DNA of 64,000 nt from Vespula vulgaris (lineage: Eukaryota > Arthropoda > Insecta > Hymenoptera > Vespidae): the NCBI RefSeq assembly GCF_905475345.1, contig NC_066599.1, positions 3,035,001-3,099,000 on the forward strand, written 5' to 3'. Positions 49,305-61,284 of this stretch are shown piece after piece. Each line of letters opens with the position of its first letter. Positions within the stretch are counted from its first letter, which is position 1. A program made the position numbers and the translations under genes. Below the pieces are notes generated by a model, which was given only the letters and a program-made list of their open reading frames with translations, did no database searches and was not told where the DNA came from.

Positions 49305-49800
49305 AAGTCATGCAGTGACTACGATATAGAGAGCAAGGTTACCGATCGAGTTTTATAGTAACGTTTATAATTAATTCATTATTAGAATTAATTACTAGTC
49401 GAATAAATGTGTTTGGTTCCTTTATCTTCTTTTCTAAAAGAAAAGAAATATAAAAAAAAAGAAAGAAATGATAAAAAAGTTTTCTTTTTCTAACGTGTCT
49501 CTATCGTTTTTAACAAATAAATATTAGTTGCTAATTGTTAAATGAATAGATGTAAATAAAACGTGGTTAAAAAAAAAAAAAAAGAAAAGAAAAAGAAAAA
49601 ATAGAAGAAAGTTATGCAGTACTTAATTACGATATAGAGAACAAGGTTATCGATCGAGTTTTCTAATAATGTCTAGTTAATTCAGTAGAAGGTGAATTAC
49701 TAGATGAATAAAAATGTCTGGTTCTTTCTTTCTTTCTTTCTTTCTTTCTTCTTTTTAGGATTTGCTTGTTTTCAAACGTGCCTCTCAAATGAGTTCATAC
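49305..49800. repeat. Partial direct duplication, about 300-bp offset
   Basis: GCAGT-ACTACGATATAGAGARCAAGGTTAYCGATCGAGTTTT begins near 49311 and again near 49616. Each copy is followed by similar GAATTACTAG-GAATAAA-TGT-TGGTTC blocks and then an ACGTGYCTCT block near 49493 and 49779. The duplication lies between the JHBP-9 TATA box and the JHBP-10 start. Confidence 0.75.
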
Positions 49801-49961
49801 GAATAAAAGTGATGAAATGCAAATATGTATGAAATTCTTACAGAAAATTTTCATTACTCGGCGAACGATTACAGGTCAACTAATTCTCGTCAGCATTTTA
49901 CGTGCTCGATTTCGAAGGAGCAAAGAGAGTCATTTCGTTCAGAACTCTCGTTGCAATCACC

Positions 49962-51155
49962 ATGAAAAAGAATTCGATATTATTTTTGACGTTCCTGTTG
50001 AACGTAGTGTTGAATTTTGTACAATCTGAAGAATACGTACCAAACTTACGTGAGTATATAACAGAAAAGAAATTTTTTTCTTTTCTTTCTTTTTCTTTTT
50101 GAACAAACAGATAAAATAGATAAACTTAAAGACGATGAGATTTAAATGAAATTTCTAAAGTATTAGATCACTCTTTAGATCGTATTATAGAGTGTGACTC
50201 AGATCCTATTTTGGTGTCACGTAAGTGTGTGCACCATAAAAGTATGTGGAACAACGAACGTGCCATTATTATCAAGAACAAAGTATCGTTGAATCGTTAT
50301 ATCTATTTAAGTTTGATTATCAATTGATTTTATAGCACCTTTCTTCAAAATATGTCACCGGAGTGATCCAAATTGGAACAGATGTATGAAAAGCAGTATG
50401 GAACATATAAAACCATATCTGAAAGAAGGAATTCCAGATTTTAATATACCTCCTTGCGAACCATTACACATCGATCGACTAGATTTCAATCAAACAACTG
50501 GTTCAAGTTCTATAACCTCTTCTTTCACTGATATCAAAATTTACAATGGAATTAATTTCGTTCTAAAGAATATCAAGTAAGTTACTGGAAATTATGAAAA
50601 AGATAATTGTCGAATAAAATTGATTATTTATAAAATTATGAAATTATATCAACATAAATTATATACATAATAACAAAATTTTAGTAATTAACAATTGATA
50701 AATAATTTGTTAGGTTCGATGTGAACAAAAATGAATTAAAATTGAAAATAAATAATCCACGCCTCGAAATGGTTTCAAAGTACAGTTTGCACGGAAATAT
50801 TTTGATGTTACCAATCACAGGAAATGGATCATCTTCTGCCAATTTAACCGACATTGATTTCTTTTTAAAAGTTCAATTACAACGTTACCATGAACCTAAA
50901 ACCGGTCAAGAACACTTTCGAGTGAACGATTTGTACGTCGATTATAATATACATAACGTTAAACTACATTTAGATAATTTATTCGACGGTGACAAAACTC
51001 TCGCGGAAGTAATGAATTTATTTTTAAATGATAATTGGAAATTAATTGCCGTCAAATTTAAACCTGCTTTGGAGGAAACTGTTAGCGGTATATTTAAAAC
51101 CATAATGAATAACATTTTTTCCAAGTATCCTATCGACACATTGCTACCATTATAA
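49962..51155 (+). CDS. JHBP-10, secreted takeout/JHBP-family protein
   Basis: Three exons: 49962-50049, 50336-50576 and 50714-51155 (771 nt, 256 residues). The signal peptide is residues 1 to about 22 (MKKNSILFLTFLLNVVLNFVQS). Cys36 and Cys46 (ICHRSDPNWNRC) form the pair. GIPDFNIPPCEPL follows and carries an extra Cys70. HGNILMLPITGNG then marks the central strands, followed by NLFDGDKTLAEVMN and the end YPIDTLLPL. The three-exon layout, with a phase-2 junction at K/FDV and one long last exon, is the same as in JHBP-5, and the N-terminal regions are alike (KPYL-GIP/VP-NIP). This is the smallest gene of the array (1.2 kb). AATAAA occurs 4 nt past the stop (51159-51164) and at 51331-51336. Confidence 0.94.
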
Positions 51156-51836
51156 ATTAATAAATTATTATTTTATTTTATTTAATAAGTAAAAAATGAC
51201 AAATTATATATATATATATATATATGTTATATGTATAAAAATAAAAGAGAATTAAGTTCGTTCGGACGTACTCGTAGAACGGGTGATCATTCTACAGGCT
51301 GACGTCACATGAATATATTTTATAATCTTAAATAAATAAATATTAATTCAAAATTCTGTTACGATGTTTCATTCAAATATTAGAAAATATCAATGAGATA
51401 AAAAAAAAGAAAAAAAAATTAAGAAACTTCCTAGTGCTATTTATAAAACGCCTGATGATATGCAAACTTGAATACATTTGTGTAATCGTGTTTCACGATA
51501 ATAACAACACCACGTATAAATATTTCACACAAAAAAAAAACGACAATTAATGTTACTTAAGCTGAATATTAGATATACCGACCTTCTATTTAATACCTCG
51601 AATTCCCGAATAGTAAACTCGCATAATTAACCAATCCTATTAACTCTGACAACTTTATATATATCAAATTCATATTTTAATTAAATTTCGACTCTTCCTT
51701 GAAAATGCTGGAATATTTTAAAGAAGAGGAAGAAAAAGAAGTAAAAAAGTAGAAATATAGAAAAAATACTGTCATTTACATAATTTGGAAATGTTCTTGA
51801 GAAGTCGAAAAACTGAAGGAAGGAAGAGATAAAGAA

Positions 51837-51840
<4 letters not shown>

Positions 51841-51904
<64 letters not shown>
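51841..51904. repeat. (GA)n microsatellite
   Basis: About 32 perfect GA units. It gives poly-Leu/Ser frames on the minus strand that are not genes. Confidence 0.97.
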
Positions 51905-51910
<6 letters not shown>

Positions 51911-54421
51911 TAGAAAGACACGATGAAATTGATGTGGAAAAATACAGGCTTTGCAGTATATTGCAGCAATCATAACTACAATATTCAGCTTTTTTAATAT
52001 TGTAAGAAGGATCGTGAGAAAATGGTCGAGAAATAAAACAATGTTTTATCTACCTATTTATCAAATCACAACAAATTATATATATACTTGCACGCACACA
52101 CACACATATATTTAATTATGTTTAATTTTTAAGAATACGATCTTGAATTGTATATTCATATATATATCAGGAATATAATAATATGATAATATTTTTATAT
52201 TATATCATATAATATTTATATTTCAATTTATTATATGTAGAAAAATTTACAAAAATTTAAATATATATATATTTTATATTATATATAGATTGAAAAATAT
52301 AAAAATTAAAAATGCAACACTTATTTCGTATTATATAACACACACACACACACACATATATATATCATATATAGTATATAATAAATAGCTTATGACACTA
52401 ACGAACGAACTTATAAATCGAGTCATCGACGTTTGAGAAGACTACACGAGGGGAATAATAATCTAATGGCTTTATATTACGAGTATTGCAAAACGAACGT
52501 TTTCGAGGAACTTTGTTTGACTTTTACAAAGACCTTCGTGTCTCTCTCTCTCTCTCTCTTTCTCTTTCTTTATACTCATCATACATATATTGTAATACTG
52601 TATACTGAAGAAGATACGATATATTATACTACGAATAGAAACATGCAATGCATCTCTAATAACTTTCGTACGATGATCTTCGCCTTTGTGTTGACTTTAT
52701 TAGGATGACTAACGATCTACACGTTTCTTTTATTCATGGAAAACCATGTTTGAACTTTTGTAAGATATTAAAAAAAAAAGAAAAAAGAAAAGGAAAAAAT
52801 ACTCTACTATTCTATAGTTATTATATTCGATGTTCGTTAAGGAAAAAAAAAAAAAAAAAAGGATTTACAATTACAGACTTTTCAATACTGATTACGAGAA
52901 CTTAGAAAACAGGAAAACAGGAAGAGTTTACTCTTATACGATTCAAGAAAGTCAAGAATAATTTGCAAAGATAACAATGACGATGATTATAAATAATGGA
53001 ACGTCACGCAGGACAAATTTGGATAGACAATGGGTCGTTCAAAATTCATGGCCGACTAATATACGTATTTCAAAAAGCATCGTATTGATTTAACAATGAA
53101 TCTTTTCTCGTTGAATAAATGCTCGAATTATTGCAATTTAATTCTTTTCGATATTACGTTTTGATAATTAGAAAATAAAAAAAAAAAGAAAGAGGAGGAA
53201 GAAGAAGAAAAAAATAAATAAATAACAAGAAAAACTATTTATCTTGTTTATCTTTCGTGAAAACTTTAATTATTAAACCGACTGTCATTTAATAAAAGAC
53301 AATTGATGAATTTTTACATAAAAGGAAACTAGTTATTCATTAACATATAATAAAAGAAAATAAGTTCGAGAGATCATGAGAGTTTGCCAACAATAACAAA
53401 TTAGATCAAACAACAAATTAAATTTGTTATTTAAAAGAAACATGTAATATGTAAGTACGTATAGATAAATGGTAATGATCTAATTAATATGTTTCAAATA
53501 TAATAACTATATGATTCATATATAGAAAAAATTATTTTTCCGCCTCATTAATACTTCATATCGAACATCATATTAAATAAAAAAGAGTTTTATATAAGAT
53601 AAAATCTCATTGTATACTTGTGTATGTATATTGCTAAGTGTTCTTAAGGTGTACACGAACTATATTATCATTAATTTTTTATACAATTTTAATCATATAA
53701 TTTTTCTCATATAAGCATCAATTATTTCTCGTTCTTCTTTTCTTTTCTTTTTTTAATAATCCTTCGAAAAATTTCTTTTATAAATCGGTCGATAACGAGC
53801 TCGTAAATATAACAAATTGTAAAGATATTACTAATCACAATGACACGTGTAAATTCAAAGGATCATGATCATATCGAATCTAAGTTTTCATTCATTTCAA
53901 GATACTTCAACATAACTTATTATTATTAATCGTAAATAATTTTTTGAGAAATATTATAAGATTATATGAGACCACTCGATAGTTAAAACTATAGGAATAG
54001 GATAATTGTAAAAATGCTTATAAATATTTAAAAAAAAATATTATAAATATCTACAGACTAAAAAATCATGATTATTTCCATGATCTGTACAATCTTCGAA
54101 TGATCATGTCTGCATATATAAAACCATAGGAAAAAAAAAGAAAAGAAAAAAAAAAGAAAGAAAGAAGAAAAGAAAGAAAAAGAATTTGATTAGATAAATA
54201 GATCAAATAAAGTCAGGCATTTACTCGATATAGAAAAATTTTTCGCGAGGTATGAGAAAATTTATCGCGAGGTATGAGAAAAAAGTGTGAGCGCGATGAT
54301 TAATGCGTGCGATGCTTATTTTTAACGGAAGAAAATAGTGAAGGAGAGACGGTAACGAACGAAGCTCTTAAACTCGTGAGTTGTAAAGTCGGAGTAGTAT
54401 TAAGAGTAGGGGGTTCTCGCA

Positions 54422-54456
54422 TATAAGCCAGAATATGAAGGGGAACCGTCTTTAGT
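54422..54456 (+). promoter_or_regulatory. Candidate core promoter of JHBP-11 (TATAAG plus TTAGT)
   Basis: TATAAG at 54422-54427 is followed 32 bp later by an initiator-like TTAGT with its A at 54454. The patch around it is less AT-rich than the rest of the spacer. The start codon is at 54843, giving a leader of about 390 nt if unspliced. Confidence 0.55.
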
Positions 54457-54842
54457 ATATCGTAAAGCAGCCAACTAGATACTCACCTGGTCCATTTCCG
54501 ATCACCACTTTTCATATAATTGTCCTTTCTAAAATTCCAATTCGTTTTATTTTTATACTTTTTCTTTCTTTTTTTTTCTTCCCCCCCATTGAAACCTATT
54601 CTACCCTTTCGAGTTTTCATTATCGCGAATGAAAAAAAAATGTCTTGATCGATCAAAACCAGTTATAACGCGAACGTATTTTTTTTTTTTTCTAAATTAA
54701 GATTCACTTGCGAGTTTTAGTTATCATCAAGAAAAAGTGTATATAAGAAAGAAAAAAGACAAGAGAGAGAGAGAGAGAGAGAAATTTGTAGTTTTGATAG
54801 TTTGGAAATCTTCGATTAGATCAAGGGTACCAAGTTATCGAA

Positions 54843-57800
54843 ATGATTCGTTTGAAGAACGTGATAAATGTCATCGTACTGCTAACCTTTGTGTTTCATG
54901 GATCGATCATCTGTCAGGATTTCAAATCGGATGATCCAGGACTGAACGAGCCAGATTTTGTTACTCGTAAGATTTATACATACTCTAACATTGTACATTG
55001 ACGGATTTAACCTTTAATTAAGACCTTGTAGTTCTTTTTTTTGTTTGGATCCCATTAAAATCAAATCTATCATTTAAATGATGACACGAGAAATACATTG
55101 ACTATATACTGGCAAGTATAAAAATAAAAATTATGTATCGATAAAGCACCAAATTATTTATTAAATTAAATTTATTATATTATATAAAATTATGATATTA
55201 TAAATTTTATATCATATAATATTATATTGTAATAAAAATTGTTTTATATTGTCGTATGAGGGTTCTGGTTTTTATATATAGGGCCCGAACCGACAATCTT
55301 TACAACCTGTGCATAAATTTGCCATTGTATATGGTTAAAACAAAATATATGTATATATTTAGCAATTTTTTTTTTTTTGTAGATCTTACGTTCAATCATT
55401 TTTGTAATAGATCATTTTTCCCTAGAGAATATTATGGGTCTTAGGTAATAGTAACTTCGGAAGGAATCGGTGAAAGTTTGTTTGTTTCAGCATCCTCGTA
55501 GAGTCTCACACGTTTCTACAACGTACGATAGATAGTCTCGATTGAAACTAGGAAGAGAGAAGGCTTTATTTCCTTACGTGGGATATAATCGTACGGCGTG
55601 CGATCTCGTAATCAAATCTTATTACGTTTCATGAATGACCGTTCATATTGAAATGTTAATTCGTTAAAGATTTTATTCAACGTTACGAATTAATTTCATT
55701 ATACACAATAATTATCACATAATAATTAACCATTACGTTTTTCTTTTCTCTTTCTTTTTTCTTCATTACTTAATATATATATATATATAAAAATTGGGAT
55801 ATAACATAACAAGTATTGAATTTATTTACACGAACAAAAAGTTTCTTATGATAATATCAAATTTTTATACATATATATACATGTGTCTGTGTGTGTGTGT
55901 TTTAATTTTAATTATTTTTATTTAATTATATTTTTAAATTATAATTAATATTTTTGTATAACAATCGATTTTTATTTCATAATATAAAAATCATTGATTA
56001 AAAATGAACGGGATATTGTATTTGAGGAGATTGTATCTGATAAATCAAATTCGATAAAAATGATCGATCGATCGATAGAAGGTTTAATGAATTAATATAA
56101 TTATGTAGGTCAAGCTCGATTCTAGGTCGTTTCTCGAGGTTTATCGATCGGGAAAGAACGAATTGAGGATTTCGGTTGGTTGATCGTAACGTGGGTCGAA
56201 TTACATCGGACGCATTGTTACTCGTCGATATAATGTGGCATAATGGAACATGGCGTAACGACTCTCGATGGCGTGGCTATGGTTATGTCAGAGATTACGT
56301 AATATTCTATGCGGAGGATCGTCGATCGCTCGGAGAAAGTACCGAGCCTGCTCATAAACTCAACTCGTTACAACGTAAGAGTATTTGTTACTTGCAAAAG
56401 CGTAGACACCTTTCTTCAAACTTTGCTGATCGAAAAACAAAATTCATCTTAGATCGTAGATAGATTTTTGCAATTATCTTTTATTGATTTATTTATAATT
56501 TCAAAAAAAAAAAAAAATCGACCAAACTCCGATTACAGTTTCTTGTTTTTCAATTTTTTTCTCAGTGATCTATAATACACGTATAAATGAATCGTGAATC
56601 GGTTTTGTTATCGACATCTCGAACGAATTTCAACGATGATCGATCTAATTGTTCGTATGAAAGAAAAAAGAAAGAAAGGAAAAAAGAAAAAAAGAAAAAG
56701 AATTACCGAATTCGAACGTGCGAACGAGACACAGTACCAAGTGAAAGTGATAATGCAATCATCGTCGTGGCAATGACGCATCTGTAATTATGGATTCCAA
56801 TGGATCACGTAATACTACGTAATAACGAAAATATACATAAATGGGTAAAAAAAAGGGATAATGCAACTGATACATGTATATACGTGTCATTGTTGATAGA
56901 CGCGAAAACGTGAATCGTATGTCGATCATAGTTTGTATTAAATACTTTCTATCTTTTTAATTTATTTCCATGAGTTTAATCTTTTATCGTTTCTGTTTCT
57001 TTTTATTTTTTCTTCTTTTTTTTTTTCTTTTTCGTTTTCTTTTCGCTCGATCAAATTGATCGATGCAAACCTTGCAAGATCGAGAAAAAGAAATATAAAA
57101 AAAAAAAAAAAATAGAGAGAGAGTGAGAGTGAGAGTGAGATACTCGTGAGTGTCAAGACATTAGCTCGACCCGATCGATCTTATCGATCAACGTCGTAAA
57201 TCGCACAGTATAAATTCGAGACGAACTCGAGACGAGGAAAAAAAAATGATTGGCATATTGGCAATACCTTGAATATGACCTTGGATTGATCGTCGGTGAA
57301 ACTATACACGTAAATACGTGAGAGGAAATTGAAATTGGATAAGAAGAGTATCGAGAAGAGTATCGATGGACTTCGACCATGGGCGGGAAAATTCGAATTG
57401 TTTCATCGATTTAAATTTTATAAAAAAGAAAAAAAGAAAGACAAGTAGAAAGAGAAGAAAGGATCGAAATAGTTTCAAACCGATCGTACGTTTAGAATTA
57501 CATCTTTTCTACGAAGAAATGAAGAATCACGTAGTCGTAATATATCATAGTAAGTTTGTCCAAGTCCTTTGAGAAGCTATTATATACGCGAGGGTCTTCG
57601 AAGAAAGTGAGAGTGTGATTGCGTAAGGACAGAGGGAAAAAGGCAAAGGTCCTGAATTACTTGCGTGACAAGCTTACAATTTCTTTTCTTTTTCGTCCCT
57701 CTCTCCCTTCTCTCCTTTCTTCTATCTATCTGCGATCGTTCAGTAACCTGATTTCCAGTACATTTAATTTCTGCCCGAACGTATGATCTATGAAAAGAAA

Positions 57801-59400
57801 AAAAAAGAAAAGAGAGAGAGAAAAAGAAAATATTACTCTTATTTTTATTTACATACGTTGATTTAACAAATTCACAAAGTTCGATTACGGTCGAATAATT
57901 ATTAAAAAAAAAAAAAAATGAATAATAATAAAAAGTAAATTTTGTTCTTTGCAGCGGAATACATATTACCATGTTCACGAAAGGATCCCAAATTTGAGGT
58001 ATGCGTGACGAAAACGTTGAACCATCTGAAGCCTTATTTGGTGAAAGGTGAGGTGGTATAAAAAGGTTTACTTAACGCCACTCCTAAGAAACTTCGATAT
58101 TCATGAAACTCTGTTTTTTCTTTCTTCTTTTTAACGTAACCTTACAATCGAAAGTACCATGAATTTACGTTGCAATCCCTGCGCGAAAGGATTAATAAGT
58201 TGCTATTAATGGCGACAGTATATTAAAATAGACATTTATATAATACTGGATAATCTCTTTTTCTATTATAGTAATTAATGATACACCCGGACATATTAAA
58301 AGATGAACAATAATACGTCGTTTTATTTCATATTAAATATTACGTAAACGCGCAACTTCCTTAGAATTTTCCTTAATCTTTCCAAAGATGATGAAATTCA
58401 GTATTAATATGTCATAATCTATCAATCATCATCGGTCAACAAGACAGTGCTTCCATAAGAGCAAAAAAAAAAAAAAAAAGAAAAAAGAAAAAGAAATAAA
58501 AAGTTGATATTTAATTTTAAAAGCACTCATGCAAAACCCAAACGGAATATTACAGAATTATCATCGATCGTTAACTTTCTTGTTTCATTTCTCTCTTTCT
58601 CTCTCTTTCTTTATTTTCTCTTTTTTTTTCTCTCCAAATACCCAGGAATTCCGGAGTTGGATTTGCCACCGATCGAGCCATTAACGATACCAGAATTGGG
58701 TATGGAAAATGGGCAAGGTGCAGTTAGAGTTAGTGCACTTTTTTCAAACATCACAGTCCTAGGTGCTGGCAATTATAATATGACGAAAGTCCGAGTGGAT
58801 TTGAACACTTTGAGGATCGATCTTCATCTAACTATTCCTAAGGTCGAGTTACAGGGTCGTTACGAGGTAGCTGGGAACGTTCTTTTGTTTCCCATTAAGA
58901 GTCATGGTGATTTTTGGGCACTTTTCGGTAAGGAAAAGAAAAAAAAAATGCATACGAAAAATGAGAAAATTTCATCTTCCAATTCCTACCCGATTCCACC
59001 CTACAACCATTTTCCACCGAAAACATTTCAATAATAATAATAATGATGATAATGATAATAATAATTATAATGATCGTATTATATCGATTTATTAGGTGAC
59101 GTAGCGGCAATAGCACGTGCACAAGGAGCCATAGAAATTCGAGATGGTATACGTTACATGGGACTTACCAGATTACTGATAGATTTTAGTCTTGGCCGTG
59201 CAAGATTTCGTATAATCGACGAATTAAATGGCGACAACGTGATTGGCCAAGCGATGAATCAGTTTCTCAATCAAAATGCGAAAGAGATAATTGAAGAAAT
59301 GAGACCGGCTGCGAGCAGTAGCATTGCCAAACACTTCCTATCATTCCTTAATACGGCCTTTAGGAAGATACCACTCAAAGTTTGGCTACGTGACGTATAG
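54843..59400 (+). CDS. JHBP-11, secreted takeout/JHBP-family protein with an extended acidic N terminus
   Basis: Four exons: 54843-54966, 57955-58047, 58646-58927 and 59096-59400 (804 nt, 267 residues). The signal peptide is about residues 1-24 (MIRLKNVINVIVLLTFVFHG...). It is followed by an extra acidic stretch (DFKSDDPGLNEPDF) not seen in the other members. Cys48 and Cys58 (PCSRKDPKFEVC) form the pair, then GIPELDLPPIEPL. KVELQGRYEVAGNVLLFPI marks the central strands, and the protein ends PLKVWLRDV. The N-terminal region is closest to JHBP-2, while the GDFWALFGD segment and the W-containing end resemble JHBP-4 (GDYWGDY, AWITE). No intron interrupts the last 102 codons. Intron 1 is 3.0 kb and contains a GC-richer open frame that could be an alternative exon. 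Confidence 0.92.
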
Positions 59401-60459
59401 TTTATGATAATTGAATATTTCAATATTATTATAACAAAGGAGATTAAAAGAAAGAGAAGGAAGGAAAGAAAAAGAATTAAAAAATTAAAAATAAAAAAAT
59501 CGAAAGGCTTACTAATATCGAATAATTATTTTTATTATTTTTATGAATAACGTGCGTGTGAGATAATACCAGTACGTTCTTCTTTAAATATTACATTCAA
59601 AAAAGAACTTAAAGTTTCCAAATTAATTGGCATTTCTTTCTCTTTTCTTTCTTTATTTAATGATTTTATATGTATATATTATAAACTCGCATGCGTTCTT
59701 TTCAAGGATACGACATGTGCAGGATGATTCTATTCGATATTGAAAAAATAATACTAAATTTATTAACGAACGAACTTTCGTGTGTTTCGAAAGCTGTTCG
59801 TTATCAAAAAATAAAAATTAAAAAAAGAAAAAAGAAAAAAGAAAAAAACAGACTATACAAAACAGACTAAAACAAATATATATATATATGCTTTATTTTT
59901 TTTTTTTTTTAAATCGGATAGCATCGTAGAATAATGTTTTATATAAAATCATATGGATCTCTAATACGCATACGTGTACATATACATACGTAACGTTCAA
60001 TCGTTTCGTCGATTCATATTCGATCTAAACATCAAAAATTTTATCGATCTCACGTTTCCACAAATTTGTCGTCCAACTTGTACATAGTTTTTCATAGAAG
60101 GCAGTAAAAAAAAAAAAAACCAACCATAAAATCCAAAGTAAAAAAAAAAAAAAACTTGAATAACTTTCATGTATTAATCTTAAGATATTTTTTTTTTTTG
60201 TTTAACTTACTTGTGATAGCATTTACATTATCTATATATACATATACATTTATTATATTATTAAAAAGGAAACTTTGTACATAGAAATAAATCTGAATAA
60301 ATAAAGTCGATGAAAAGCAACGATCGTACAAATGAAATATTTAAATGAAATAAATAACAATGGAAGAAAAATAGATATATATAAATGAAGTTTCGAAATT
60401 CTATCCGTAAATACTGTTTACTCATCGTCCTATGTTTACTCGAAATAATAGGATATTGA

Positions 60460-60492
<33 letters not shown>

Positions 60493-61064
60493 TCTCTCTC
60501 TTACTCTCTTTCTTATAATTTGTAACTATCACTTTCCAATATAGTCAAATATATGAGATAATAATATTAATTCGTTAAAGAAATTACAGTAATCAGACAA
60601 ATAAACAAATAAGTAGAGTAATACTTATCTAAACTATTTTCTTCTTATCCATTATAAAGATATCAATTCATGCAAACACAGAAAATATGATATAGAAGAG
60701 ATAGAGGAGAAGATAGAAAAAGAGAGAGAGAGAAAGAGAGAGAAGACGAGAAAGAGGGGATGAAAAAGAGAATGATCTTCAGAGCTTTCTAGAAGAGTAT
60801 GAAAATGTTTGAAGAGTCAGTCGTAAGAAGTAAGTCATAGAAAAAGCTTGTGACACGGTTTAGAATTGGCCGAATTGGAATGCTCCAATGTGTTTCGAAG
60901 TAATAACGTTGGTCGATAATAAATTAGAGAAGAACGTGGTAGAACATATCTAACGACCTCCGACCTGCTGTCTCGACTCTCTCAACCTTAAAAGCAACGA
61001 GAAGCTTTCAAAGCGAGAACGTTCGTGTCTTCTCGTAAATCTCACGAACGACCGAACCGATTCT

Positions 61065-61136
<72 letters not shown>

Positions 61137-61284
61137 GATTATTTACTACAAGTGACAAGTTCATCAGAACTTAGCGAGGACGCGTCTTTAATACTCGAAC
61201 ATCAAACGAATAGATCAGTTAATTCAAAACTGTTAAGTGTTGATAGAAATTGTTTGTTGATTCGATAATTAAATTCTATCCGTC
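59401..61284. other. Spacer between JHBP-11 and the SLC18B1-like gene
   Basis: About 1.9 kb, non-coding. The left part is the probable JHBP-11 3' region. A (CT)n run lies at about 60460-60500 and a purine-rich tract at 60690-60760. A less AT-rich stretch at 60840-61065, followed by a (GA)n run at 61066-61133, is the probable promoter and leader of the transporter gene. Confidence 0.65.
61066..61133. repeat. (GA)n microsatellite in the SLC18B1-like 5' region
   Basis: About 32 GA units with one interruption, ending about 150 bp before the start codon. Confidence 0.95.

Larger units (their letters stand above)
48703..49961. other. Divergent promoter region of JHBP-9 (-) and JHBP-10 (+)
   Basis: About 1.26 kb with no coding exon. 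It holds a (CT)n run at about 48726-48760 next to the JHBP-9 start codon, a minus-strand TATA box at 49185-49194, and a partial direct duplication of about 300-bp period at 49305-49800. For JHBP-10 an AATAAAAG at about 49802 is TATA-like but weak. Confidence 0.65.
51156..54842. other. Spacer between JHBP-10 and JHBP-11
   Basis: About 3.7 kb, non-coding as far as I can see. It holds a long (GA)n run at 51841-51904, short (CA)n runs at about 52094-52105 and 52338-52355, a small CT run near 52540, and two adjacent copies of a CGCGAGGTATGAGAAAA word at 54245-54280. The JHBP-11 promoter lies at about 54422. Confidence 0.65.

Noticed and set aside
51772..51973. Leu/Ser repeat open frames
   Set aside because: Reverse-strand reading of a (GA)n microsatellite.
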